A stretch of 5,873 nt of DNA from Candidatus Hydrogenedentota bacterium. GTDB taxonomy: Bacteria; Hydrogenedentota; Hydrogenedentia; Hydrogenedentiales; CAITNO01. The number at the start of each line of letters is the position of its first letter. Position 1 is the first letter of the stretch. Shown here piece after piece: positions 1-5,350 of the stretch. Location: NCBI GenBank assembly GCA_903922535.1, contig CAIXUF010000683.1:1-5873 (forward strand), given 5' to 3'. The notes below the pieces were generated by a model that did no database searches, was not told the DNA's origin, and saw nothing but the letters and a program-made list of their open reading frames with translations. The position numbers and the translations under genes were made by a program.

Positions 1-1
1 C

Positions 2-667
2 CTCCGCGAATCGCGGCAGGGGCGCAACTGGTTCGTCCATGACTACCCCAACTGGCTCAAGGCCGACCCGCCCAAGTTCGGTCCGGAAAACCGCTCCTCC
101 GAGCACGGCAGCTATATCGTCGAGGCACTGGAAACCGGCCGCACCTACCGTGGCTTCTTCAACCGGCCCAACGGTGGCATCATCACCAACCTGCCCGCGG
201 ACTGCATCATCGAGGCGCCCGGTTATGTGGACCGCAACGGCCTCAACATGACGGTGGTGGGCGACCTGCCGCTGGCCTGCGCGGCCACCTGCAACGCCAG
301 CGTCAGCGTGCAGCGCATGTCCGTCGAGGCGGCTGTGCGCGGCGACCTGACCCTGCTCAAGCAGGCCCTGCTCCACGATCCGCTCACGGCGGCCGTGTGC
401 GATCCGCCTGAGATTTGGCAGATGGTCGATGAGATGATCGTGGCCCAGGCCAAGTGGCTGCCCCAGTACGCGAAGGAGATTGCGGGCGCGAAGAAGCGTC
501 TTGCCACAGAAAAGCCCTTGGGTACCAACAAGACCAAAGGTGCCGCGCGGCTCAAGGAGAAGACCCTCGCCGAGATCGGGAAAGACGCCGCCGCCCAAGC
601 CCGCGCCACCGCCGCGGATAAGGCCATGGCCGACCGAAAAGCCGGTACGACGAAGGCAAAGCGGTAA
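2..667 (+). CDS. Glycoside hydrolase family 4 enzyme (alpha-glucosidase / alpha-galactosidase / alpha-galacturonidase type), C-terminal part
   Basis: The 5' end lies outside the window; 221 codons are visible in the frame starting at base 2, ending at TAA 665-667. The visible protein carries the conserved C-terminal half of GH4: RSSEHGSYIVEALETGR at visible residues 31-47, then NLPADCIIEAPGYVDRNG, VGDLPLACAA, VEAAVRGD, DPLTAAVCDPPEIWQMVDEM and WLPQY (about 152-156). GH4 enzymes are cytoplasmic and use NAD+ and a divalent metal in an oxidation-elimination-addition mechanism on alpha- (sometimes beta-) glycosides. The nucleotide-binding fold and most catalytic residues would be in the missing N-terminal part, so substrate cannot be assigned; the EHGSY/GYVDRNG style fits the alpha-glucosidase/galacturonidase branch better than 6-phospho-glycosidases, as inference. 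Family members usually end soon after WLPQY. Here a tail of about 65 residues follows, rich in Lys, Ala, Arg and Thr. The gene converges on dnaE, with stop codons 10 bases apart. Confidence 0.9.
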   Translation, partial: LRESRQGRNWFVHDYPNWLKADPPKFGPENRSSEHGSYIVEALETGRTYRGFFNRPNGGIITNLPADCIIEAPGYVDRNGLNMTVVGDLPLACAATCNASVSVQRMSVEAAVRGDLTLLKQALLHDPLTAAVCDPPEIWQMVDEMIVAQAKWLPQYAKEIAGAKKRLATEKPLGTNKTKGAARLKEKTLAEIGKDAAAQARATAADKAMADRKAGTTKAKR

Positions 668-668
668 T

Positions 669-690
669 CGCGGAGACTCAGTTCTCCGCG
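669..690. terminator. Inverted repeat between convergent GH4 and dnaE genes, candidate bidirectional terminator
   Basis: CGCGGAGA (669-676) and TCTCCGCG (683-690) form a perfect 8-bp stem with a 6-base loop (CTCAGT). It begins two bases after the GH4 stop, and its loop and right arm cover the dnaE stop codon (678-680, TGA on the minus strand) and the last dnaE codons. The position between two convergent genes fits a shared terminator. On the minus strand the stem is followed by ATTACCGCTTT, which is only mildly T-rich; on the plus strand there is no T tract. A classical intrinsic terminator is therefore not fully supported; a transcript-end stabilising hairpin is the alternative. Confidence 0.5.
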
Positions 691-3600
691 CGCTGTTTCC
701 AGCGCGGCTGCTGGTAGACCTTGGCCGCCTGATGGCTGGGCAGGCGCATGCCTGCCGAGAAGTACACCGTGTCCTGGCCCATGAGATCCTCGACCGCGAT
801 GCGCAATTGCCGCGTTGCCGACACCCGGCATGCGTTCGGCGCGTGGATGACCACCTCCCCGCCGTCCGTCAGTTCACAATGCAGGTACACGTCGCACGAA
901 CCCGGCACCGACCCCATGATCAGGGCCAGTTTGTCAAGTGTTTCGATCTGTTGGCGGGGCGGGTGCACGCGCACATGCACGGCGCGCGTCAGCGACCGTT
1001 CCGCATCGTCAATCGGCACGATGTCGTTGGCGACAAAGCCCAGCTTGTCTTCGCGGTAGTTCACCCGCGCCACGCACACCACCACCAAGTCCGCCACCAG
1101 CAGCGCGGACTTCTGCTCGTACAGGTCGGAGAATATGGTCACCTCGGACGGGCCCAGCAGCGTTTCGATCCGAAGAAAGGCCATGCGGGTGCCCTTCTTC
1201 GTCGAAATGACGCGCACGGTGGACACCAACCCCGCAATCATTACCTCCTCCCCCTCCTTCAGCGCCGACGTGTCCTTCAAGTCCAGGGTGCTGTAGCGCT
1301 CCACCAGATCGCGGTAATTCTGGAGCGGGTGGCTGCTGATGTACAGCCCCAGCATCTCCTTCTCGCCCTCCCAAATGACATGATCGGGCCACTCGGGCAG
1401 CTTGGGCTGCTCGTAGATGCGCTGGAACGACTCCTGCGAGTCGCCCATGTCGAAAAGCGAGGTCTGGCCGATGGCCTTGTCACGCTGCACCACCTGCCCC
1501 TCGCTGAGCGCCTTCTCCACGGCGCTGTCCACCTGCCGGCGGTTCCAGCCCGTGCTGGCGAAGGCGCCTGCCTTGTTCAGGCTCTCCACCACGCGCGCGT
1601 TCGCGGACGAGGTGTCCACCCGCTTGCAGAAATCGTAGATGTCCGCATAGGGGCCGTTGGCGCGCTCCGCCACGATGGCCTTCGACGGGCCGTCGCCCAC
1701 GTTGCGCACCGCGCTCAGCCCAAAACGGATCGCATTGCCCTCCACCGCGAAGTTCAGCATGCTGTGGTTCACGTCCGGCGGCAGCACGGCGATGTTCATG
1801 CGGCGGCATTCCTCAATGTACAGGGCCGCCTTCTCCAGGTTGCCTATTTCGCTGGTGAGCAGGGCGCACATGTACTCGACGGGGTAGTTCGCCTTGAGCC
1901 AGGCCGTCTGGTAGGCCACAAACGCGTAGGCCACGCTGTGCGACTTGTTGAATCCGTAGCCGGCGAAGCGCTCAATCTTGGCCCAGATGGTGTTGGCCAG
2001 CGTCTTGTCGATGCCGTTCTTCGCGCAGCCCTCCACGAAGGCGGCCTTCTCCCGGTCCAGTGCCTCCTGGTTCTTTTTTCCCATGGCCCGGCGCAGGATG
2101 TCCGCATGCCCCAGCGAGAAGCCCGCCGCGGCCTGCACCATCTGCATGACCTGCTCCTGGTACACTGCGATGCCGTAGGTTTCCTTCAGGATCGCCTCCA
2201 CGGACGGATGGTCGTACTCGATGCGCTCGGGATGGAACTTCCAGTCGATGTAGGTGTCGATGAACTGCATCGGGCCCGGCCGGTACAGCGCCACCAGCGC
2301 GCTCATCTCCTCAATGCTCTCCAGGCCGATGCGCCGCGCCAGGTCGCGCATGCCCGAGCTTTCCAACTGGAACACGCCCATGGTCTCGCCGCTGCGCAGC
2401 AGCTCGTAGGTCTTGGCGTCGGTCGTGGAAATGTTGTCGATGTCGAGCTGCACCCCGCGCCCCTCGCTGATCAGGCGCACCGCCTCGTGCACCACGGTCA
2501 GCGTGCGCAGGCCCAGAAAATCCATCTTGAGCAGGCCAATCTTCTCGACACTCTTCATCTCCGCCTGAGTGACCACCGTCTCCGAATTGGCCGCCTTGAA
2601 CAGCGCCACGTGGTCGGTCAGGTCGTGGTCGCAGATGACCACGCCCGCGGCGTGCACGCCCACGCTGTTGATCGTGCCCTCAAGCCGCACCGCCAGCCGC
2701 CACAGCCGCGCCACCTGCGGATCTTCCTGCACCAGACGGCGCAGTTCTGCCTCCTCGTCGAGCGCGTCCTTGAGCTTCTTCTTCGGGTCGGTCGGCAGCA
2801 GGCCGCAGATGCGGTTCACGTCGCCCAGCGGCATGCCCAGAACGCGCCCCACGTTGCGCACCACGTTGCGCGAAAGCATGCGCCCGTAGGTGACAATCTG
2901 GCTCACGTTCGACGCGCCGTAGCGCTCGCGCGCGTAGGTGATCATCTCATCGCGGCGGAGGAAGCAAAAGTCGATGTCGAAGTCTGGCATGCTCACGCGC
3001 TCTGGGTTCAGGAAGCGTTCGAAGAGCAGGTTGTACCGCAGCGGCTCGATGTTGGTGATGCGCAGCGCATAGGCCACAATACTGCCCGCGCCGGACCCGC
3101 GGCCCGGACCCACCGGTATGCCCGCCTGCCGCGCGTATTTGATCAGATCCCACACCACCAGGAAGTAGTCGGTGAACTGCATGTCCTCGATGACGCCCAG
3201 TTCAAAGAGCGCCCGCGCCAGGTGCGTCGCCGGCACCGGGTCGCCGTAACGCTCCTTCAACCCCTGCATCACCAGCTCTTTGAGATATTCGGGCTTGGTT
3301 TGGCCCGGCGGCGGGGCGTAGTCGGGAATCAGCCGCATTTCGCCGGGCATCTTGAACTGGCAGCGCTCGGCCACCAGCAGCGTGTTGGCGACGGCCTCCG
3401 GCCAGCGCGCGAACAGCCCGCGCATCTCCTCGGGTGTCCGGAAGTAATACTCGTTGCCCGACATCCGCATGCGGTCCGGCGAATCCAGCGTCTTCTGCGT
3501 CTGGATGCACAGCAGGATTTCGTGCGCCTCGTAGTCTTCCCGGTCGGTGTAATGGCTGTCGTTCGTGGCGATGTGGAGCAGGCCGTGCCGTTGCGCCAGA

Positions 3601-4202
3601 TCGGCAAGCAGCGGGTTGATCTGCTGCTCCTCCTCCATGCCGTGGTTCATGATCTCGATGAAGAACCCGTCGCGGCCGAAGATCTCAATATACTTCTCCG
3701 CGGCGCGGTCGGCCTCGTCCAACTTGCCCTGCCGCAGCAGCCGCGGGATGCGTCCGCCCAGGCATGCGGTCGATGCCATCAGCCCCTTCGAATACCTGGC
3801 CAGCAGATCGTCGTCCACGCGCGGCTTGTAGTGGCGGCCCTCGATGTGCGCCAGGCTGCTCAGCTTGCACAGATTGTGGTACCCCTCCTCGTCGCGGCAC
3901 AACAGCACCAGATGATCGGAGGCCTCGGACGACGACTTGCCCGACTTGTCCTTGTGTGTCGTGGGCGACACGTACAGTTCGCACCCGATGATCGGCTTTA
4001 TGCCTGCTTCTTTGGCGGCATAGTAAAACTCCATGGCGCCGAAAAGGGTGCCGTGGTCGGTGATGGCGCACGCGCCGATGCCGTATTCCTTGCACCGCGC
4101 AATAATGTCCTTCGTCTTGCTCAGCCCGTCCAGCAGGCTGTAATGCGTGTGAACATGCAGGGGGACGTAGCCGGCGGTGGTGTCCATGCCGCTATGACTC
4201 AC
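678..4202 (-). CDS. dnaE: DNA polymerase III alpha subunit (replicative polymerase)
   Basis: This is the catalytic subunit of the chromosomal replicase, which extends primers at the fork in complex with the sliding clamp and clamp loader. It has 1174 residues, close to the 1160 of E. coli DnaE, and no frame break. The N-terminal PHP domain (about 13-280) starts with HVHTHYSLLDG and contains ITDHG (47-51), GCELYV (73-78) and NDSHY (214-218). The polymerase core has the acidic motif PDFDIDF (406-412; D407 and D409) and KMDFLGL with D561, matching the E. coli catalytic triad D401/D403/D555 at a constant offset of six. Other conserved blocks are GPGRGSGAGS (365-374), LYRPGPMQFI (639-648) and GYGFNKSHSVAYA (748-760). 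A clamp-binding motif QTSLF lies at 913-917, GLYISSHPL at 952-960, then an OB fold (about 986-1065) and a short C-terminal domain. The chosen start is GTG at 4202; ATG at 4187 is possible. Neither has a strong ribosome site, and an in-frame TGA at 4227-4229 bounds the choice. It lies downstream of pncC. Confidence 0.97.
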   Translation of the reverse strand: MSHSGMDTTAGYVPLHVHTHYSLLDGLSKTKDIIARCKEYGIGACAITDHGTLFGAMEFYYAAKEAGIKPIIGCELYVSPTTHKDKSGKSSSEASDHLVLLCRDEEGYHNLCKLSSLAHIEGRHYKPRVDDDLLARYSKGLMASTACLGGRIPRLLRQGKLDEADRAAEKYIEIFGRDGFFIEIMNHGMEEEQQINPLLADLAQRHGLLHIATNDSHYTDREDYEAHEILLCIQTQKTLDSPDRMRMSGNEYYFRTPEEMRGLFARWPEAVANTLLVAERCQFKMPGEMRLIPDYAPPPGQTKPEYLKELVMQGLKERYGDPVPATHLARALFELGVIEDMQFTDYFLVVWDLIKYARQAGIPVGPGRGSGAGSIVAYALRITNIEPLRYNLLFERFLNPERVSMPDFDIDFCFLRRDEMITYARERYGASNVSQIVTYGRMLSRNVVRNVGRVLGMPLGDVNRICGLLPTDPKKKLKDALDEEAELRRLVQEDPQVARLWRLAVRLEGTINSVGVHAAGVVICDHDLTDHVALFKAANSETVVTQAEMKSVEKIGLLKMDFLGLRTLTVVHEAVRLISEGRGVQLDIDNISTTDAKTYELLRSGETMGVFQLESSGMRDLARRIGLESIEEMSALVALYRPGPMQFIDTYIDWKFHPERIEYDHPSVEAILKETYGIAVYQEQVMQMVQAAAGFSLGHADILRRAMGKKNQEALDREKAAFVEGCAKNGIDKTLANTIWAKIERFAGYGFNKSHSVAYAFVAYQTAWLKANYPVEYMCALLTSEIGNLEKAALYIEECRRMNIAVLPPDVNHSMLNFAVEGNAIRFGLSAVRNVGDGPSKAIVAERANGPYADIYDFCKRVDTSSANARVVESLNKAGAFASTGWNRRQVDSAVEKALSEGQVVQRDKAIGQTSLFDMGDSQESFQRIYEQPKLPEWPDHVIWEGEKEMLGLYISSHPLQNYRDLVERYSTLDLKDTSALKEGEEVMIAGLVSTVRVISTKKGTRMAFLRIETLLGPSEVTIFSDLYEQKSALLVADLVVVCVARVNYREDKLGFVANDIVPIDDAERSLTRAVHVRVHPPRQQIETLDKLALIMGSVPGSCDVYLHCELTDGGEVVIHAPNACRVSATRQLRIAVEDLMGQDTVYFSAGMRLPSHQAAKVYQQPRWKQRAEN

Positions 4203-4310
4203 AGTCTTCGCAAAGCGCGTTGATATTCATGCCGCTGATTCCATGCCAGCCGCGATACAGCCGGGTGTTCCGTGGTCCAAAGTCTTCCTGCTTCAATTCT
4301 CAATTCCCAA
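4203..4310. other. Spacer between pncC and dnaE with repeat-like sequence
   Basis: This 108-base gap separates the pncC stop from the dnaE start on the minus strand. I see no convincing promoter, intrinsic terminator or gene in it, so read-through from pncC into dnaE is plausible. Read on the minus strand it contains a heptamer-spaced AATTG array, listed separately, followed by GAAGCAGGAAGACTTTGG and CCACGGAACACCCGG. From memory, CCACGGAACAC-type sequences are widespread intergenic repeats in some PVC-like genomes; I cannot confirm this here. Confidence 0.45.
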
Positions 4311-4312
4311 TT
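4294..4312. repeat. Short heptanucleotide-period repeat (three CAATT units)
   Basis: CAATT occurs at 4294-4298, 4301-4305 and 4308-4312, exactly seven bases apart. On the minus strand this reads AATTGGGAATTGAGAATTG. The last unit runs into the pncC stop codon (TAA, 4311-4313). Such seven-base AATTG-type arrays occur as short tandem repeats between genes in several bacterial groups. With only three units it could also be chance. Confidence 0.5.
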
Positions 4313-4790
4313 ATTCAAAGTACTCCAACAGCAGCTTGATGGCTGTCTCCGCCGTCTGCGCCTTGATTTCCTCGCGCGTGCCCGAGAACTGGCGGCGGAT
4401 GACCGCCGTGCCGTCCTCGCGCGCCACCGCCAGAAAAACCAGCCCGACCGGCTTCTCCGGACTGCCGCCCGACGGTCCCGCAACGCCCGTCACCGCAAGT
4501 CCGTAGGTCGCGCCGATCAGACGGCGCACTCCCTCGGCCATGTCCCAGGCGGTTTCCTCGCTCACCGCGCCGTGCGCCGCCAGAACATCCTCCGGAACGC
4601 CCAGCAGCGCATGCTTCACCGAGTTGTGATAGGCGACCACCGACCCGAGAAAATAGGCGGACGCGCCCGACACGTTGGTAAGCCGGTGCGCGATCAGCCC
4701 ACCCGTGCAGGACTCGGCGGTGGCAAGCGTCATCCCCGCCTGGATGAAATAGCTGCCAACTTCTTCTTCAATGCTTGGTGGCGTAGCCAT
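4311..4790 (-). CDS. pncC: Nicotinamide-nucleotide amidase, CinA C-terminal-domain family (PncC)
   Basis: This cytoplasmic enzyme family deamidates nicotinamide mononucleotide (NMN) to nicotinic acid mononucleotide, returning NMN, for example that released by NAD-dependent DNA ligase, to NAD synthesis. The 159-residue product matches the size of stand-alone PncC (about 165 in E. coli) and lacks the N-terminal domain of full CinA. The signature is clear: TAESCTGGLIAHRL at 24-37 with the nucleophile Ser27, then NVSGASAYFLGSVVAY (39-54), Tyr54 and Lys59 at the positions expected to assist catalysis, GAVSEETAWDMAEGVR (74-89), GLAVTGVAGPSGG (97-109) and KPVGLVFLAVA (113-123). The start at ATG 4790 is chosen because a GGGAGAG ribosome site lies 7 bases upstream and the family fold begins here. 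The reading frame stays open to 5042, but that extension is Gly-rich and unlike protein of this family. Stop codon 4311-4313. It probably precedes dnaE in one transcript. Confidence 0.93.
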   Translation of the reverse strand: MATPPSIEEEVGSYFIQAGMTLATAESCTGGLIAHRLTNVSGASAYFLGSVVAYHNSVKHALLGVPEDVLAAHGAVSEETAWDMAEGVRRLIGATYGLAVTGVAGPSGGSPEKPVGLVFLAVAREDGTAVIRRQFSGTREEIKAQTAETAIKLLLEYFE

Positions 4791-4797
4791 GGCCGTG

Positions 4798-4804
4798 CTC
4801 TCCC
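4798..4804 (-). promoter_or_regulatory. Ribosome binding site of pncC
   Basis: On the minus strand GGGAGAG is followed by 7 bases and then the ATG at 4790. This supports a 159-residue product over the much longer open frame that begins further upstream. Confidence 0.6.
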
Positions 4805-4891
4805 GCGGTGCGCCTGTTGCCGGGCCGTCACCGTCATTGGAACCACACCCGCATAATCCTGTCCAGCCTGAAACACCCATCCGTGTCGTCA

Positions 4892-4914
4892 GCACAGGGA
4901 ACAGCCCCCTGTGC
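4892..4914. repeat. Perfect 8-bp inverted repeat upstream of pncC
   Basis: GCACAGGG (4892-4899) and CCCTGTGC (4907-4914) are perfect reverse complements separated by 7 bases. The right arm overlaps CCCCCTGTG (4905-4913), which recurs directly at 4933-4941, a 28-base shift. The element is about 100 bases upstream of the pncC start. It could be an operator, a leader hairpin or part of a dispersed repeat. No T tract follows on either strand, so an intrinsic terminator is unlikely. Confidence 0.6.
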
Positions 4915-4952
4915 CAATCAGTGTAGTCCAACCCCCCTGTGTATTTCCATGA

Positions 4953-5000
4953 CCCGCCTCGTTTTCCCACTCCCGCTCCCCCCGTCTCACCGCACCCCCC
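4953..5000 (-). other. G-rich tract on the pncC-sense strand, candidate G-quadruplex
   Basis: On the plus strand C-runs lie at 4953-4955, 4966-4968, 4972-4974, 4978-4983 and 4995-5000. The minus strand therefore carries five G-runs of three to six bases, with two 3-base linkers and two longer ones of 10-11 bases. This meets a relaxed quadruplex pattern, with one loop longer than the usual limit of seven. It sits between the divergent transcription starts. Confidence 0.4.
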
Positions 5001-5028
5001 GCCGTTGTTATAAAGCAAAGCGGAATAC

Positions 5029-5058
5029 TTGACATTATCCAAACGCCTTAGCTATACT
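5029..5058 (+). promoter_or_regulatory. Sigma-70-type promoter for the porin gene
   Basis: TTGACA (5029-5034) matches the -35 consensus exactly. TATACT (5053-5058) matches the -10 consensus at five of six positions. The spacer is 18 bases. Upstream sequence (about 5008-5020) is A/T-rich compared with its surroundings and could act as an UP-like element. The predicted transcription start is near 5065, giving a leader of roughly 275 bases before the porin start codon. Confidence 0.75.
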
Positions 5059-5064
5059 GCTGTA

Positions 5065-5341
5065 AGTTGAGTGCTTTTGTAGTGTATTCAGGTGCTTGGG
5101 GTGTACTGGGTCCCTCAAGCCTCCCACATTTGAAGCAGGAACAACATCACGGCCGATGCAGAATCTTGAGGCGAAAGGAGGAATGAGCAACCAGACGCCC
5201 AAAGGGCTTACCTCGATGCTTCCGGCTGACCACCAACCTGATGTGCCCATAAATGGTTTTCCGCCTGTGCGGCAAACCCTGCGCCCGGAAGGGTGCATGC
5301 AACTGAGAAGAATGCTGATACGGAACAGGAGACAACGTACG
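5065..5341 (+). promoter_or_regulatory. Long untranslated leader of the porin mRNA with competing helices
   Basis: The distance from the promoter to the porin start is unusually long. CTTGGGG (5095-5101) can pair with CCTCAAG (5113-5119), including one G-U pair. The same CCTCAAG is perfectly complementary to CTTGAGG (5165-5171), so the two helices exclude each other. GAGG (5168-5171) can also pair with CCTC (5211-5214). Smaller hairpins are GCCC/GGGC (5197-5207), CCGC/GCGG (5261-5272) and ACCCT/AGGGT (5276-5294). I do not recognise a known riboswitch class. Regulation by alternative structure is inference. Confidence 0.4.
5327..5332 (+). promoter_or_regulatory. Ribosome binding site of the porin gene
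   Basis: AGGAGA lies 9 bases before ATG 5342. It supports that start, which also puts a classical signal peptide at the N-terminus. The frame stays open back to TAA 5063-5065. It contains another ATG at 5183 preceded by GGAGG, but only one base separates them, too close for normal initiation. Confidence 0.75.
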
Positions 5342-5350
5342 ATGCGTACG
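5336..5350 (+). repeat. CGTACG repeats flanking the porin start codon
   Basis: CGTACG occurs at 5336-5341 and 5345-5350 on either side of the ATG (5342-5344). Because the hexamer is its own reverse complement, the pair is both a direct repeat and an inverted repeat. In RNA it could form a 6-bp stem presenting the start codon in a three-base loop. Confidence 0.55.

Larger units (their letters stand above)
4791..5341. other. Intergenic region between divergent pncC and porin genes
   Basis: This 551-base stretch separates two divergently transcribed genes. I see no convincing protein gene in it. Going left to right it holds the pncC ribosome site, a palindrome (4892-4914), a repeated CCCCCTGTG word (4905-4913 and 4933-4941), a C-rich tract on the plus strand (4953-5000, G-rich in the pncC sense), a strong rightward promoter (5029-5058), and a long leader of the porin gene. 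For pncC transcription I can only point to a weak minus-strand TATAAC at 5007-5012 with no good -35 element. Translated in the pncC frame the region is Gly-rich and low complexity. Confidence 0.7.

Noticed and set aside
223..831. Minus-strand open frame of 202 codons overlapping the GH4 end and dnaE
   Set aside because: It is antisense to well-conserved GH4 sequence and overlaps the dnaE 3' end in another frame. No family resemblance or ribosome site was seen.
480..4223. Plus-strand open frame of 1247 codons
   Set aside because: It lies exactly antisense to dnaE in the same codon register. It is explained by the absence of TTA, CTA and TCA codons in dnaE. Its translation is His/Arg/Val/Leu-rich without recognisable domains, whereas the minus strand gives a full DnaE.
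4199..4483. Minus-strand 94-codon open frame between pncC and dnaE
   Set aside because: Most of it overlaps pncC in a different frame and is Arg-rich. The remainder is a translation of the repeat-like spacer.
5007..5012. Minus-strand TATAAC as a pncC -10 element
   Set aside because: No acceptable -35 hexamer lies 16-18 bases upstream, so it is mentioned only in the intergenic description.
4791..5042. Longer pncC product starting at 5042
   Set aside because: The extra 84 residues are Gly-rich, low complexity and cross the G-rich tract and palindrome. The family starts at about 4790, where there is a ribosome site.
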